A program made the translations under genes and the position numbers. From Cloeon dipterum (Eukaryota; Arthropoda; Insecta; Ephemeroptera; Baetidae), in NCBI RefSeq assembly GCF_949628265.1, contig NC_088786.1:28913681-28977680 (forward strand): DNA of 64,000 nt, in the 5' to 3' direction. This document shows, one piece after another, positions 40,561-52,713 of this stretch; the first letter of the stretch is position 1; each line of letters starts with the position of its first letter. The notes beneath the pieces were generated by a model that did no database searches, was not told where the DNA came from, and worked only from the letters and a program-made list of their open reading frames with translations.

Positions 40561-41421
40561 ATGGCTGCATGCCCGGAAAACGTTGAGGAACCAGCACACG
40601 TTGAACCTACGAAAAGGTTAGTGTTTGTCTACAGTTTCAAAATTCGTATGATAATATTCCGGAGAGAAAATATAATACATAATACATTTTGTAGATACCT
40701 CATCTTGAAATTAACAAAGTTATGTATTTAGATAATGTGTTTTATATATTTGCAGAAGAGCTATGTATGTACTTAGAAAATATATTGTTAATTTGCATTG
40801 TCTTCTAGCTATGGATTATTATCTGAACAAGAAGCATCAGCCCTTGGGGAATCTCTTATTAATATTTTCGAGCCACCTCTGACAAAGGTCAGGCAGCAGC
40901 TTTCTGAAGCCAGGTTGGTATAAAAATTTTGGGATTTCTGCGAAATGTATGATAGCACATAATATAATCCATGGTTACAGCTCAAAGCAACAGCTGTTGA
41001 TAGAACAAATGCAGTGCGAAAACGAAAGAATAGAACTGAGCCAAAAAGAGTACAATTTGCAAGAAGCGGTATGTATATGAATTTAATTTTTTTTTGCTAA
41101 ATTTTTCCATAAAAAATTGTCCTAACTGTTCACAATATTAATTTTCAGTTTACAAAAATGAAGGTGTATCATGCCAAGCTAGTAAACATTAAAAAAGACA
41201 TGACGATGCTGCATGAAAAGTCGACCAAGCTGAAGGTCTCAAGCTAAATTCGCACCACAGGTGTGTGCAATTTGGCAGCTATGATACTAAAAATTTTCTG
41301 TGTGCAGAAAAGAGCGATGCGCCTTCAGGAACACTGCCAGAAACAAGCCCTTCAAAAGGAACTTGACAAAGAGCGGCAGTTGCAACGCGAGCTCAAATTA
41401 GTCGAGGACACGACCAAGTAG
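40561..41421 (+). CDS. BLOC1S6: BLOC-1 subunit 6 (pallidin)
   Basis: Five exons: 40561-40616, 40809-40913, 40981-41068, 41149-41235 and 41308-41421, all in phase, giving 149 residues (human about 172; the N-terminus is shorter). The diagnostic block YHAKLVNIKKDMTMLHEKST followed by KLKKRAMRLQ matches pallidin closely. The rest is helical and rich in Q, E and K, as expected for the coiled-coil subunit. BLOC-1 sorts cargo from endosomes to lysosome-related organelles such as insect pigment granules, and pallidin pairs with BLOC1S5/dysbindin-side subunits. The fourth donor (AAG|GTCTCA) is weak, but the next exon restores the conserved KKRA. AATAAA at 41541-41546 lies 120 bp after the stop. Confidence 0.93.
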
Positions 41422-42617
41422 CAGGTGCAACAATATTTTAACCTAACATTCCTGTGAAATTATGCAAGTCTGAAACACACCTCAGTGCTGATAAGAGTGC
41501 TTTTGTTACAAACGTTACGAATTTTATTAAACCGCATTGAAATAAACTAGTCTCTAAGCTGACTTCTTTGAAATTTTTCTTTTAAAAACTGAAGAATTAG
41601 GTTCACATTTATATTGGAACTAAAGAATTGCAACTGTGTTGACTATTGTAGTGTTGCAGGTAATTGTTGAAAATTCAAACGCAGTTTTATTCTCGATGAG
41701 AAATTTTATTGGTTTGAGTTTTGACATGACATGCAATATAAAGGAAATTTACTCTCATTACCCTTACTTGTAAAAGTGAGCAGTCTACACACAAAAGTTA
41801 TTCAGAGGTTGAATGGTGATAATTTGAATTTAGCAGCGTTATCCATGAAACCAAAATTCCAACCAGATGCCATCGATTGCTAACAGAAATATACAACTTC
41901 TTGCAATCTCTAGTCTTCTTTGTTTCAGAAACACACGATATTTTATTTTAACAGGTTTGATCTCCCACAGAGAATAATATATCTCAGCTCATAATATAAT
42001 ACGTCGTTAAAAATTATTTAAAATCAATATTAAAATCATGACCTCTAACAATCCCTATTATGGCAGTGCAAAGAACAAAACTCACATAAACTAGAAAATT
42101 ACCAACAACAATAATAAACTAAATAGTTTAAAATTTAATACAAAATCACCTCTTTCTCGGTGCCATAGTTGTTTGTTCCACTGATGGTTACAATGATTTG
42201 AGCTAAGAGTTTGTCATATTGAAGAAATCCCAAAGAATTAGTTAATTTTTACATCACAGCCTGGTATGCAATTAAGTTTCCTCTCGTAATTGTGTCCTTT
42301 TTTCACTCATGCAAAAATTTCAGCTTTTTTCTTTGAGGTCTGACTTGATAAAAAGAAAATAAAACCAAAATCATTGCAGTCAGAAATATACTGTGTCCAT
42401 AAAGAAACTCGGACTTTTTTGGATTTCTAGTCTGAGGAAAAGTTAACTGGCTAGATCACAACTTAAACAGAGAGTGAAATGTACAGAATAAAAAGCGAGC
42501 AGCGATAAAATTGGCGAAAACCCCCCAACACGTCCAATATTGTAGACAATTAACACCAATTTTGGAAGGCTATGGGGTTGAAAAAAGGATACACCAAAGA
42601 TTATTTGCATTGCGTGG
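41422..42617. other. 3' region between BLOC1S6 and PDK
   Basis: Holds the BLOC1S6 trailer with AATAAA at 41541-41546, and presumably the PDK 3' UTR (minus-strand AATAAA at 41705-41710). No coding sequence was seen. Confidence 0.5.
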
Positions 42618-45600
42618 TCAACTCAGCTGCGGCTGGCGTAACCTGTGATGAGTGCCAGTGGTCATGTGGCGTACATTGTTGCTCCAGTCGCCTGCCGGAA
42701 TAGTCGTTTTGTAGAAGCGGCTTGACGTCTTGTTGAACACGGGCAGCAGTTCGTTAGCCTCGCTTGAAAGAGCCTGCAATACCGATTCAAATTAAACTGG
42801 GTAATTTCAGTTTTGGCGGTCCAACATGAACCCACAGATTGCAAACATGAAAAAAGAGATAGTGGTACTTCTCCAAATTTGGAGATTAATTTACATAAAG
42901 CATGGAGTGGAATTGCCAGAAAAGCAAAATTATGTATTTTATGAGTCTGAAATGCTCCTGAACCTAAAGCATTATTAAAATTAAAAAATATTTTACCAGA
43001 GTTCTTATTTTTACTGGCGTTATTTTTAACTTTTAATTCGCAAATCATTTTAAAACCAAGGCAAATGTATCCACGCACAACTTACCTTGAGATAAACAAC
43101 AGCGTCTGTGCCAAAACCTTCACAGGACTGGAGTACGAGGTCTCCCTGAAGATAACGGGCATAAAGACGAGACAGGGGCAGCCCGTAGCCATAGCCAGCC
43201 AAAGGAACAGTGGGTGATGCGCTCTTAGAGGGCTGAGGGGCGGTCGAGTACATGTAGTTGAACAGTAGCTCTATTTGACTCCGCGCTATGCCTCCACCAA
43301 TGTCCGACACCTACAAAGACATATTATTAAAATCATACAAGGGTTTATTAAAAGGGTAATATTAACAGACTCTTTTGCTCCAGATTAACAAATTCATTTA
43401 GTTCAAAATGACACTATTTATAAAGTAAAATAGTCGTGGTTGCTCTCACCTTGATGCAGACGTCCTCGTTTCCGAGAGAAATGTTGGCTACGACAGGAGG
43501 AACGGTTTCTTTGTCGCCATGGAACTCCATGACAGCTCGCATCGAGTTCTTGAACAGCTCAAACAACATGTGGTAAAGGTGAGATGGCACATACACGACC
43601 TGTATCGGCGCATTGGGCATATTTCCTGCAACAAAAAATACCACATTACCACAATTAACAGGTCTCTGGAGGAGCACTTACTGTTGTGCTCAAAGAGTTG
43701 CAGCTCAGGGGACGCCAGGTAGTACTGGTCGCACAGAAATCGCGCATTTTCGTATGCGTCCCTCACAATAGAGACCACGTCGCAGTTTGGATCTATGCTG
43801 CCCACATGTCGGCTGTTGCTTGTCACGTTCAAATCAGTCCCAAATAGCAAAGCTACAATCAAACAAATTTATCTAAATTTCACTGTGAGAATTTCAGGGA
43901 TATAAATGACAGGCAACAATAATAAATCAAGTAGACCTGATAACCTGATGTAAAAAGTAATTATCGATATATCTGTGCAGGAATTACTACTGTATTTCTT
44001 AATTCACAAATAAAATATGTTCAATGTTTCTTACTGTGTTGGTTGATAAGCATTCGAATGCTGATGCGTGACATATAGAGTCGGTCCAAGAAGTATTGAA
44101 TGCTGTTTTCTGTCTGCTGATCCACGGGGTAATTCTCCTTGAGCTCGAGCACTCCCTGTGCCATGGTCTGCACCGTATCTGAGTGCCGATTGCGGATCAT
44201 GATGAGGGACTCGCAAAACCTGGAAAAAGCCACAGCTATATTGTGAAACTCGAATTGGAAACAAAGAGTGAGTATCTTACTGTGTCAGAATCTTGTCTGA
44301 AACTTCCAAATCCTTAAATTTGAGGAGGTCCTTGAAGCTCTGCGCATACCACTGGTTGACAAGATTGGCCGATGGCGTCCGCAGCAGGTTCTCCGGCAGC
44401 AGGTGGATTTCCTTCATGATGTTGGCCAGCCGCACAGGCAGCTCCTTGCGCAGGAAGGTGAACGAGGTGCGCTCGCATGGATTCCGTCCTGAAAATAGGC
44501 AAAATAACAAAAATTTTAATACTAAATTTAACTTTCTTTGAAAATTGTTTAAGACAAATTATGTCTTAAAGGAAACTTTTTTATGAATTACACAACGAAT
44601 CAAATTTACGACCATTTACAGGCTTAAATTTTAATCCGCAACCGGATTTAAATGGGAAATCAAATCAATAATTTTGTGTACTAGTGAAAACAAGCCGCTT
44701 TGCTCTACTTCAAGTTGATAATTTCTCTTTCATTGATTTTTTTCAAAGTTTCTCTGTCCTGAGTGTCCTGCGGTGCTTTAATTTTTTTACTCGATGTCAT
44801 TATAAATTTAAAATTATTCTGTGTTTATTTCTCATTGATAATCATTAAGCTTCATGATTAAAGCTCTAAGAGGAAGATTCTTGGTTAAAACTTGCAAAAT
44901 TCTAGTTCAGGTTAAAAAAAAGTTGCGAGTGCACCCCTCAAAAGATTTTAACTGAGCCATTGAATATTCAAACACATCTTCAACTTCCGCGTGCATGCAA
45001 GAAAACGCGTAATATAACCATGCACCAGCAAAAATTATACACTTTTGCGTTTTCCATGCAAGTCGCTCTCACAGCCGCGTGTCTGTGTCGTTGGGTTCTT
45101 TGCCTCGATCAAGTCTGTTATTGCCCATCCACTTGTCCCCCAGTGCCCCCGTGCCGTCTACGGCCTTGGCTCATTTCGCTTCCTCGCTCTCTACTTTGAG
45201 CGCGAATAATAATCAACATACAGCACGCAAATTTGATCACCAGCACACAGACGACAAGGCCGCGCAGAGCAAACTATGGGCGGACAGAAGAGAGCTTGCC
45301 GACGATTAAAACGATACAAAGGTTGTTTCGATTAAGCCTCAACGCAATTTATAATTAAATATTAAACACAGTCAATAATTTCAATTGTACCAGTAAGACA
45401 TCGTTTCTTCACACATAATTTGTTCAGAACATGGAATAAATAAAAAAATGGGTGCGAGTATAGATAACAAAAAATGGGCGTCAATTTTATTACATTGATT
45501 TAATGGCTTCTCTTTAAATCTCCTTTTAAGTATTGAGCGAAAGATACGTTAAATCGAACTTAAAATCCCTCCTTTTTTACCCTGCTTGGCTCTCCAAAGG

Positions 45601-48600
45601 TTATAACTTATTGTTAGTTAGAGCACATCAAGCGCAGCGTAGCACTAACATTATTTGGTGAGAAGAAATGCTTGCCTTCTCGTGCTTTACTACATCTCAC
45701 TCTGTGATAACAGATTAGAAGACGCAAAAGAAGCCCTTGGAGTGAGTGCGTACCTTGCTCAAATTACATGATCAATGGCTTATGTGAAAGGCCAGTTGTG
45801 ACGTACATTATCTCGCTCGCTCCAAAATAGCGACACAATTTCCGTTGTCAGCATTGATAGTTAAAGAGCATTCCGACGTCAGATACGTTAGAATAGAATG
45901 GAATGACATCAGACATGATCGTTCTTTCATGAATAACAAAACAATTTGTTTATTTTCCATCAACAAACTTTGAGGCAAATTTATACACGGCGCACATCAT
46001 TCAGTTTTTCTCTCCTAAGACGAAAATTCTTCTTTTTTTATTAATAATTTCCAAATAAAAAACGAGAACGTAATATTTATTGTTAGATCCGTGAGAAAAA
46101 TTGGAATGCCAAAGCAACATTTAAAAGTGACTGACAGTTAGACCAATATATCTAAGGGCGGAGAGTTAGTTTGTGGTATGAATAAGATAATTTTTCATGT
46201 TGCTCTCGTAAAAGGTTTTTAATTTATCGAAACTTAAAACAATTATGATTTAAACATGCTAAAATGACGACTGAATGAATTTATTGTATTCCTGTAGAGC
46301 TTGCATGAAATGGAGTTACAGTGAACTAGACAGCCGAAACTAGTAGGCAAAATAAAAAGTTGGCTTTCAATGAGGAATAAGTCACATATTATTTTTAATA
46401 ATTCTTTTATGAATGCATCCTTAAGAGTAACGCAACCTTCATCAACATGGATTGAGAGTGGATTGGAAATAACCAGAAAATTTTTATCTTGGTCTGGACA
46501 GGGAAAGGAATTTCTGCGTGAACTCTGATTTACGGAGGTGTGAACATCGGTTGTTCAATTGTCAATTCAAAAGATTTACTACCCTGATATCATCTGAAGG
46601 TCTTATCAATTATTGGCAAGGCGGCAGTTCGGTTCAGCTCATTGCTCATGCCGACTATCTCGCAGAGAGCACGCGCGTCTGCTAGTTCGGCTAGTTCATT
46701 GACTCTGTTTATTTCTAAGCGACGTTGTCCTCGCTATTGCTCATTTTACACTTGACTCGCGACACATTTTGAGATAAAGCGCAATTTCCGCAAGGCTTGA
46801 GACGTCGAGACGATGATTCTTGGTGGGTGTTTTTAATGCGGAGCAAAATTAGACCCGATGTCTATTTTTGCAGGTATTTTGCGAGCCAGAAAAAGCACCA
46901 GTCTGTGACTTTTGCACATGGACTTGATTTCTGCTTGGTGGTCTGCCAATTTTTGTTTGTTTTCGTTCTCATCGCAGCAAGAATACTAAAATGTATCATG
47001 TTAAGGAATAAGGAATGAATCAAAATTTCTAGACGTGAAACTCACGTTATAATTAATTTTTTCATTTTTATTTGAGCTTTTAAGGAAGTTGACCCTTAAA
47101 TGGAGACTTTAATTTGTTTCCTAAATCAGAAAAATAGCAAAAACTATTTCACTTAAAAACACGTGTGTATCTAACGACAGAAAAAATTATATAATGTTAA
47201 GTGAATGGTCATAGTGACAATAAAAAAGATATACATCACTCAGATATACGGGCCAGTTCGAAACACAAAACACGAGCTTTGATATTGAGGCCCTGAATGA
47301 ATGGCTGCTGATGCACTTATGGCGTGACCTACTTCTGCCGTGAGGTGCGTTCAACCAAACACACGCCCCCGACAAAAACAAGCGACTCTCTGGGGAAATA
47401 ATTCGATAGGCAAATTGCGCACAAACCTGCGTCCAGCAATTTCTAGAGTGCACTACTATTCAATTACTTAATGGACATTTTTAATTCGTCATTACTACGC
47501 AGTTCTGAAAGGCGGTTCTAACTGGTTTACATACGTATATACTCATTTCTCTCGCTCTGTTCAAGGAAACCGGTCTCTCAATGCAATTTTAATATGGAAA
47601 TGTATTGATTACCACGGAAAATAGTTTTTGCAACGCAACGAAGACTCAGATGAGTCGAAACAGCTGCTATCTAGTGCGAGAACGTGCGAGATTGTTTTTC
47701 CACTATTTTATCTTAACATTTGCATCCAATAACGTGGAAACTGTGGACGTGATTTTATCAGTACAAATTTAAAAACTAATTATAATTCCAAATTTTTGTC
47801 TAATAGTGTTATTTTAAAATAAAATTGAAACGAACTGCTTGACGATGTTGTACTTTGTCTGGACTTAACGCAGTAAGCATCATGCGAACTGAGCTCATCG
47901 TCTTCTTGCTCATCAGTCTGACTCAGGTACTTTATCTTTCACCATATTTTAATACAAGGCAGTTTGACACAATCAGCAAAATGTAATTGGGTCATCTCAC
48001 TATATTTCGTCAGATGCGCACTTATTAAAAACGCTACACTTAATTCTTGGTTGATATATAGTTAGTAGAATTATAGTCATTTCATTATTTCAAATGATCG
48101 TTTACCTCCCCCGTTGTAACTCTTCGGCGCTTCTTTGACTATTTTAATTACTTGATAGAGACTATTTTTTATCAAATGTTGGGCTGAGCTGCTGCCAATA
48201 AACGTGAAAAGCATGGAAATGCTGCTGGAGAAGGACATCCAAATCACTGATGCCCCTGTAACGAATAAACCTTCCAGCGTCGTTATCAGTGTAGATGACG
48301 CTCTTCAATTCAGAATGCTCTGTCAGAATGGGCGAATTACGTTGAAGAACAAGCAACTTTTTTAAAGGAGTCTGGATCCGACTACGAAGCCACAATTTCT
48401 CCGGGGAAATGGAGCCTATCATCTTCTGTTGAATTGTATGAAACGTTGATTGATCTGATTGTTTATCTGAGAGCACAAATCTAATTGGAAAATGCACAGC
48501 TCTTAACTGTGTAGACCAGCTCGTCTGCAGTTTAAAATGTGAGAGCAGCAATTTCTTTAAACTTCAATAGAATTTAAGAACTTCTTTGTAATTGGCGTAT

Positions 48601-51600
48601 TTTCATTGCTTATACCTTCACAATATCCTTGAAAGTCAAAATTGGTTTCCACACTTAAATGGAAAAATTAGACCAAGAGAAAAATAGCTTCAAAATGCAA
48701 CATCATTAACATCAATTATATATAGACGAGGGTGCAGAGAACTGATGATATACTTTATTCTTATGCTACAGACAACATTGAATAGTCAGATTTAATTAAT
48801 ATTTAATTTTTTTAGTTTTTAAAATGTTATTTTTTATAAAAATTCTTTTTTATTCTTTATAAAAAATAAAAATAAATTATATTTTATAAAACAATTTTTT
48901 ATTACAAAATAATTTAATAACAATTTTATTGAACGTAAGATAATTCCACGTTTAGAAAATAAAGAAACATTTGCCCTAGCACTGATAACACAAAAAAGAA
49001 AAAGATAACAATCTCTATCTTTTGCTTCATGTCATGTTACGCCTCTCCCTTTCCTTCACAGTTCTATCCCAAACCCCTATTCGACGGATATTCAACCACC
49101 TGAATCATCGCGACGAAGATGAAAATGATAAATGATTTATATTCATAAAGACTTTAATTAAAACCTAATAAAACATTTTTGGGAAGTGTCTGGGTACAAG
49201 CCGGCAAGACTTAGTCTGACCATAAAAAATCCACTACAAAAATGAGAGGAAATTTTATATTATTAGTCTCCAAGTCTAATTCAAGATTCAAGAGGTGGGC
49301 CATGCAGCATTTTATTTCATAGCTTGCTTGAATGCGGTTTTTAATTTAAACGGTCTTGAAGTCACAAAATATGAAAACCTTTTCAACTGTACTAGGAGAA
49401 GAACTTGGGAAAATTGTTTTGACAAAATGTGGCTACCCGGCCTCCAGCTGTTAGCGTTTATCTGCGTAGCGAGCAATTTTAACTTTCACTTTCAAAACAT
49501 GGCTTCATAGCAGTGCGATATACTATGATACTGCAATAAAACCAATATCTGTTTCTCAAATATATATAACCACACAATAATATTTCAAAGAAAAAAATTG
49601 CTTTGTTTTAAGATTTGCGCGGAAAGGAATGTTAGAACAAAATACAAAACTCAATTTTAATTAACGCTAAGCCTATTACTGTCAATAATCGGAAAGATTG
49701 CATCATCTGATAGTAGAGTAAACAACCAGATGATGCAACGAACTCCCACGCCTATGATTGTATAGCTCGCACTTGCATTGTTAACTGAACGGTCTTGAAA
49801 GTACAAAGTACCTGAAGAGATACAGAAGTGGGCCACTCATTGCAAATAGTGGATGCTGCTGATAAAGCAGCACTGCTCGCAATTATTAGATAATTAGAGA
49901 CGCGGCTTGTTGTGCCAACAGATTATCAGCTGAACGCTAAAAGCCATGGTTCATGTGAAAAACATGCAGTGCGCTAAATTTAGAAGAATATATTGTTTCA
50001 AATAATTAACAGTCTGCATCCTTTCAAAGAGGTAAACGACACACCTCTCGCCAGCCTCCAACCAACCAATGAGAGCGCACAAGCGCGGAGGCAAAACGTA
50101 TTTTCGCGACCTTACACTGACCTCAAAACACTTCCTGTACGTGGAGAACACGCTACCAGTCGTGAAGAATAGAAGAACAGTCATAAAATCGCGTCACTAG
50201 ATGTGACGTATTCATGACTTTCCCCATAATTAAAAAAAACTTGGAAAATTACAAACCAGAAGCAACCATAATTTATGTATGACGTATTTTTTTAAGGAAT
50301 TTAGAACTTATAGTTTATTTAGCAAAGGTCAAAAAGCTTTTTAATATTGAGGCTATTTATAGCTCTGACTTGTTATTTATAAGTTTATTTGGGTCTCATC
50401 TACAATAGTCTTTCTTTTCTTGGCGAAGCAGAGCATTTTTATTATTATATATAAAAATAACGGTTTTAAGAAGATTTTAACTAAATTTTTAAACTAAATA
50501 ATTCTGTCAACTTCATCCAAGGTTTAAGAAAGTGTGAATTTAAATCAAAAGTCAATTTAAGTAGGTTACATTCAGGGATCAAGACTTGAGAGATACTAAC
50601 ATTATGGAGAAGGGCCGTTGAAAAGCAGTAACATCCAAAGAAGGAACTAGCCCCCTGTTAAATTTATATTGCCTTCTGAGTGACTCTTGACATCTTTAGA
50701 ATTCCCAACTTCAGTTAAAATCTGGTCATGGACTGAGGTAGATGCAAATTTTCAGTCTTCATCAATAACAGCTATTTTTAGTAAAACTAACTGCGGTGGA
50801 TTTTGTATGCGTCAGCAAAGTATGGTCGAATTAACGAGTGCGGAATTAATTTGAAGCGGCCTCGTGCGTCACTCGAGCGCCACTTTCTTGGCTCTAGTGA
50901 GGAGGGTACACAAGGGATTTTTTCAACAGCACGCACACACACACTCGATCTTGCTTTTACTTCTTCCTCACCCAAGTGCCGAGAATTGTTCTGCCAGCCA
51001 CACCACTCGTGACAATTATTGTTACCGGCTAGCGAACAAAAGCAGGAGATTTGGCACGAAACGAAAGATAGAGGCATCTAAATCTCTTCTTGACTATTTT
51101 GAACTTGCTAAGATAGTCTCTATGAAAATTATTTTTTTTTTAATTTCCTACCACCCTTTCGGTTGCTTAATAAAAGCGGAAGAAAAGAAACGGTATGTTC
51201 TATAATTAAATTGTAGCTGGCATCAAGAAGAAGACTTTCCTCCAGATCAACGCCCTTCAGCCGACCTTGCCCTTTTTTGTGAGGAAGCACGAAGCGCGTC
51301 CCATGTTGTGTCTTATCGATTTGTCGGCAAGCACCTGCTGCCGATCGAAATTTCATCAGCCACAGCAAATGGGCCTGAATCGGTCGACAGCAGGCTGCTA
51401 GAACTTTTCATTTCGGCGCACTGAAAGCTGCCTTAGAGGGGAGCCCAATTAGCGGACCCGTGCGGCTTCGCGTATATAGCACTCCTCGGCTAATTGTTTG
51501 CCGTTTGTTTTGAAAGCGAAAGCGATGTGCATTATTTCAAACGCTTTTCAGAGATTTAATTTTTTTCCAATCGTAATTTATGCAGTCTCAGGGAAAATAA

Positions 51601-52713
51601 AAAAAACTCCTTCGTGAGATGTCTTCTCTAAATTTAATTCAAGCTTGATATAAAATAGCATACAAAATTCAAATTGAAAGATATTGATTTTTTTTTGTAA
51701 ATCAAATGGATTTTGATATCCCAACAGACTCCAGGATATTACTATTTTAAATTTAAAAAAACTCCAGCTTATTTGGTTAATTCAAACATAAATATCAATA
51801 TCAACAAAGCATTTATCTGGATTCAATCCGAACTGACCTTTGGGTCTATTGAGAAAAACATGAAACTCCATAAGAAAATTAGTTTATCAACCAACATTAA
51901 GTTCCTTGAGCGAGCTTCACTTAAAAATAGCCCATCTTTGTTCTGCAGTTTATTATTACGTTAATTTGAATAGAAAAAGCTTGCTCCTAATTTGCTCCAA
52001 GAATAGGACGATAGAGCAACACAGCAGATGCAAAAGTAAAAATTGTAAGCTCAAGGCAAGCGCATAAAATTCGTCTCACTGCTAATGCAAACGCTGCCAA
52101 GAATGCTAATCTTTCTGAGCGCATTTTATTATTGTTTCAAAGATCAGTTGAAATAATGAATACTCATCATCTTAAAATTAGATCTCCCCGTTGCGTTTTC
52201 TGGTTGGCTCCACCTCAAAGGTATTTTGCAAGTGAAAATTTCGGTTGCTTTGGCAAAGCTTTCATATTATGGCCATTTCGAAACTTATTTAATAAAGGGG
52301 TGTAATAAACGCAAGTAGTAATTCACGTGTTACAATTCCGATAAAATAGAGTAATATTTCAAAATTGCAAAAGTATCATCGTAAATTTTTTTTATCAAAA
52401 TTTTAGTTTTACGATCTGGAGATAACAACATAGTCATGTATACAAACAACTTTCATTTTCTCTTAACTTCCTATTCCTGTTGGGGGTTGCGGACAAGCCT
52501 GATTTTGACTGAAAGCGGAACGACCCGTGCACACCACACGCCCGAATAGGTCATCCCCGTCCTCACACCCTCTGCAGCACCCTTGGGCGCGTGTGCGTAC
52601 GTGCGGTACTCACCGAAGTCGATGAACTGCTTGATGGACAAGGGCGACGGGTTGTACTGGGAGAAGTGGTCCAGCATTTTGCTGATATTCCGCACGGCTA
52701 CGGTCGTCCTCAT
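42618..52713 (-). CDS. Pdk: Pyruvate dehydrogenase kinase (mitochondrial)
   Basis: Seven coding exons on the minus strand: 52614-52713, 44281-44488, 44035-44219, 43682-43852, 43450-43625, 43086-43310 and 42618-42773, giving 406 residues, the usual PDK length. Features in order: [18 protein letters not shown] near the start, then [16 protein letters not shown] and [17 protein letters not shown] in the helical domain. The GHKL ATP-binding domain follows, with the N-box ELFKNSMRA (E244, N248), G1 box DIGGG (283-287) and GYGYG (319-323) followed by [10 protein letters not shown]. The C-terminus carries the conserved DWSNN. The enzyme phosphorylates and switches off the E1 subunit of pyruvate dehydrogenase in the matrix. 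The first exon is separated by an 8.1-kb intron, so the N-terminal targeting part could vary through other first exons. The 52713 ATG is the first in frame. Confidence 0.95.
47882..48484 (+). pseudogene. Possible nested small secreted-protein gene with a frame break
   Basis: Exon 47882-47926 encodes [15 protein letters not shown] and ends at CAG|GTACTT. It joins in phase across a GATAG acceptor (exon start 48159) to a frame open for 68 codons (including [18 protein letters not shown]). That frame ends at a TAA inside a six-T run (48358-48363). The next frame, beginning one base earlier at the run, stays open to 48484 and is acidic and protein-like ([32 protein letters not shown]). The hydrophobic start looks like a signal peptide. 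A one-base change in the T run would account for the break, so it is either a recent pseudogene or an assembly error. A 129-codon open frame on the opposite strand (48162-48551) is the rival explanation. I know no homolog. Confidence 0.35.
48775..48960. repeat. Extreme A+T-rich low-complexity stretch
   Basis: About 185 bp made almost wholly of A and T, with repeated TTTTTTATAAAA/TTATTTTATAAA-like words that can pair with one another. No tandem unit of fixed length. Confidence 0.6.

Larger units (their letters stand above)
44489..52613 (-). other. 8.1-kb first intron of PDK
   Basis: AT-rich sequence between PDK coding exons 1 and 2. It holds a possible nested + strand secreted-protein gene (47882-48484), an extreme A+T stretch (48775-48960), and GC-richer patches near 45060-45300, 46620-46760 and 50780-51480. 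The last patches could contain alternative promoters or enhancers. No other PDK-like first exon was recognised. Confidence 0.6.

Noticed and set aside
50787-51077. 96-codon minus-strand frame in the PDK intron as an alternative first exon
   Set aside because: No donor in phase with PDK exon 2 and no mitochondrial targeting or PDK-like sequence.
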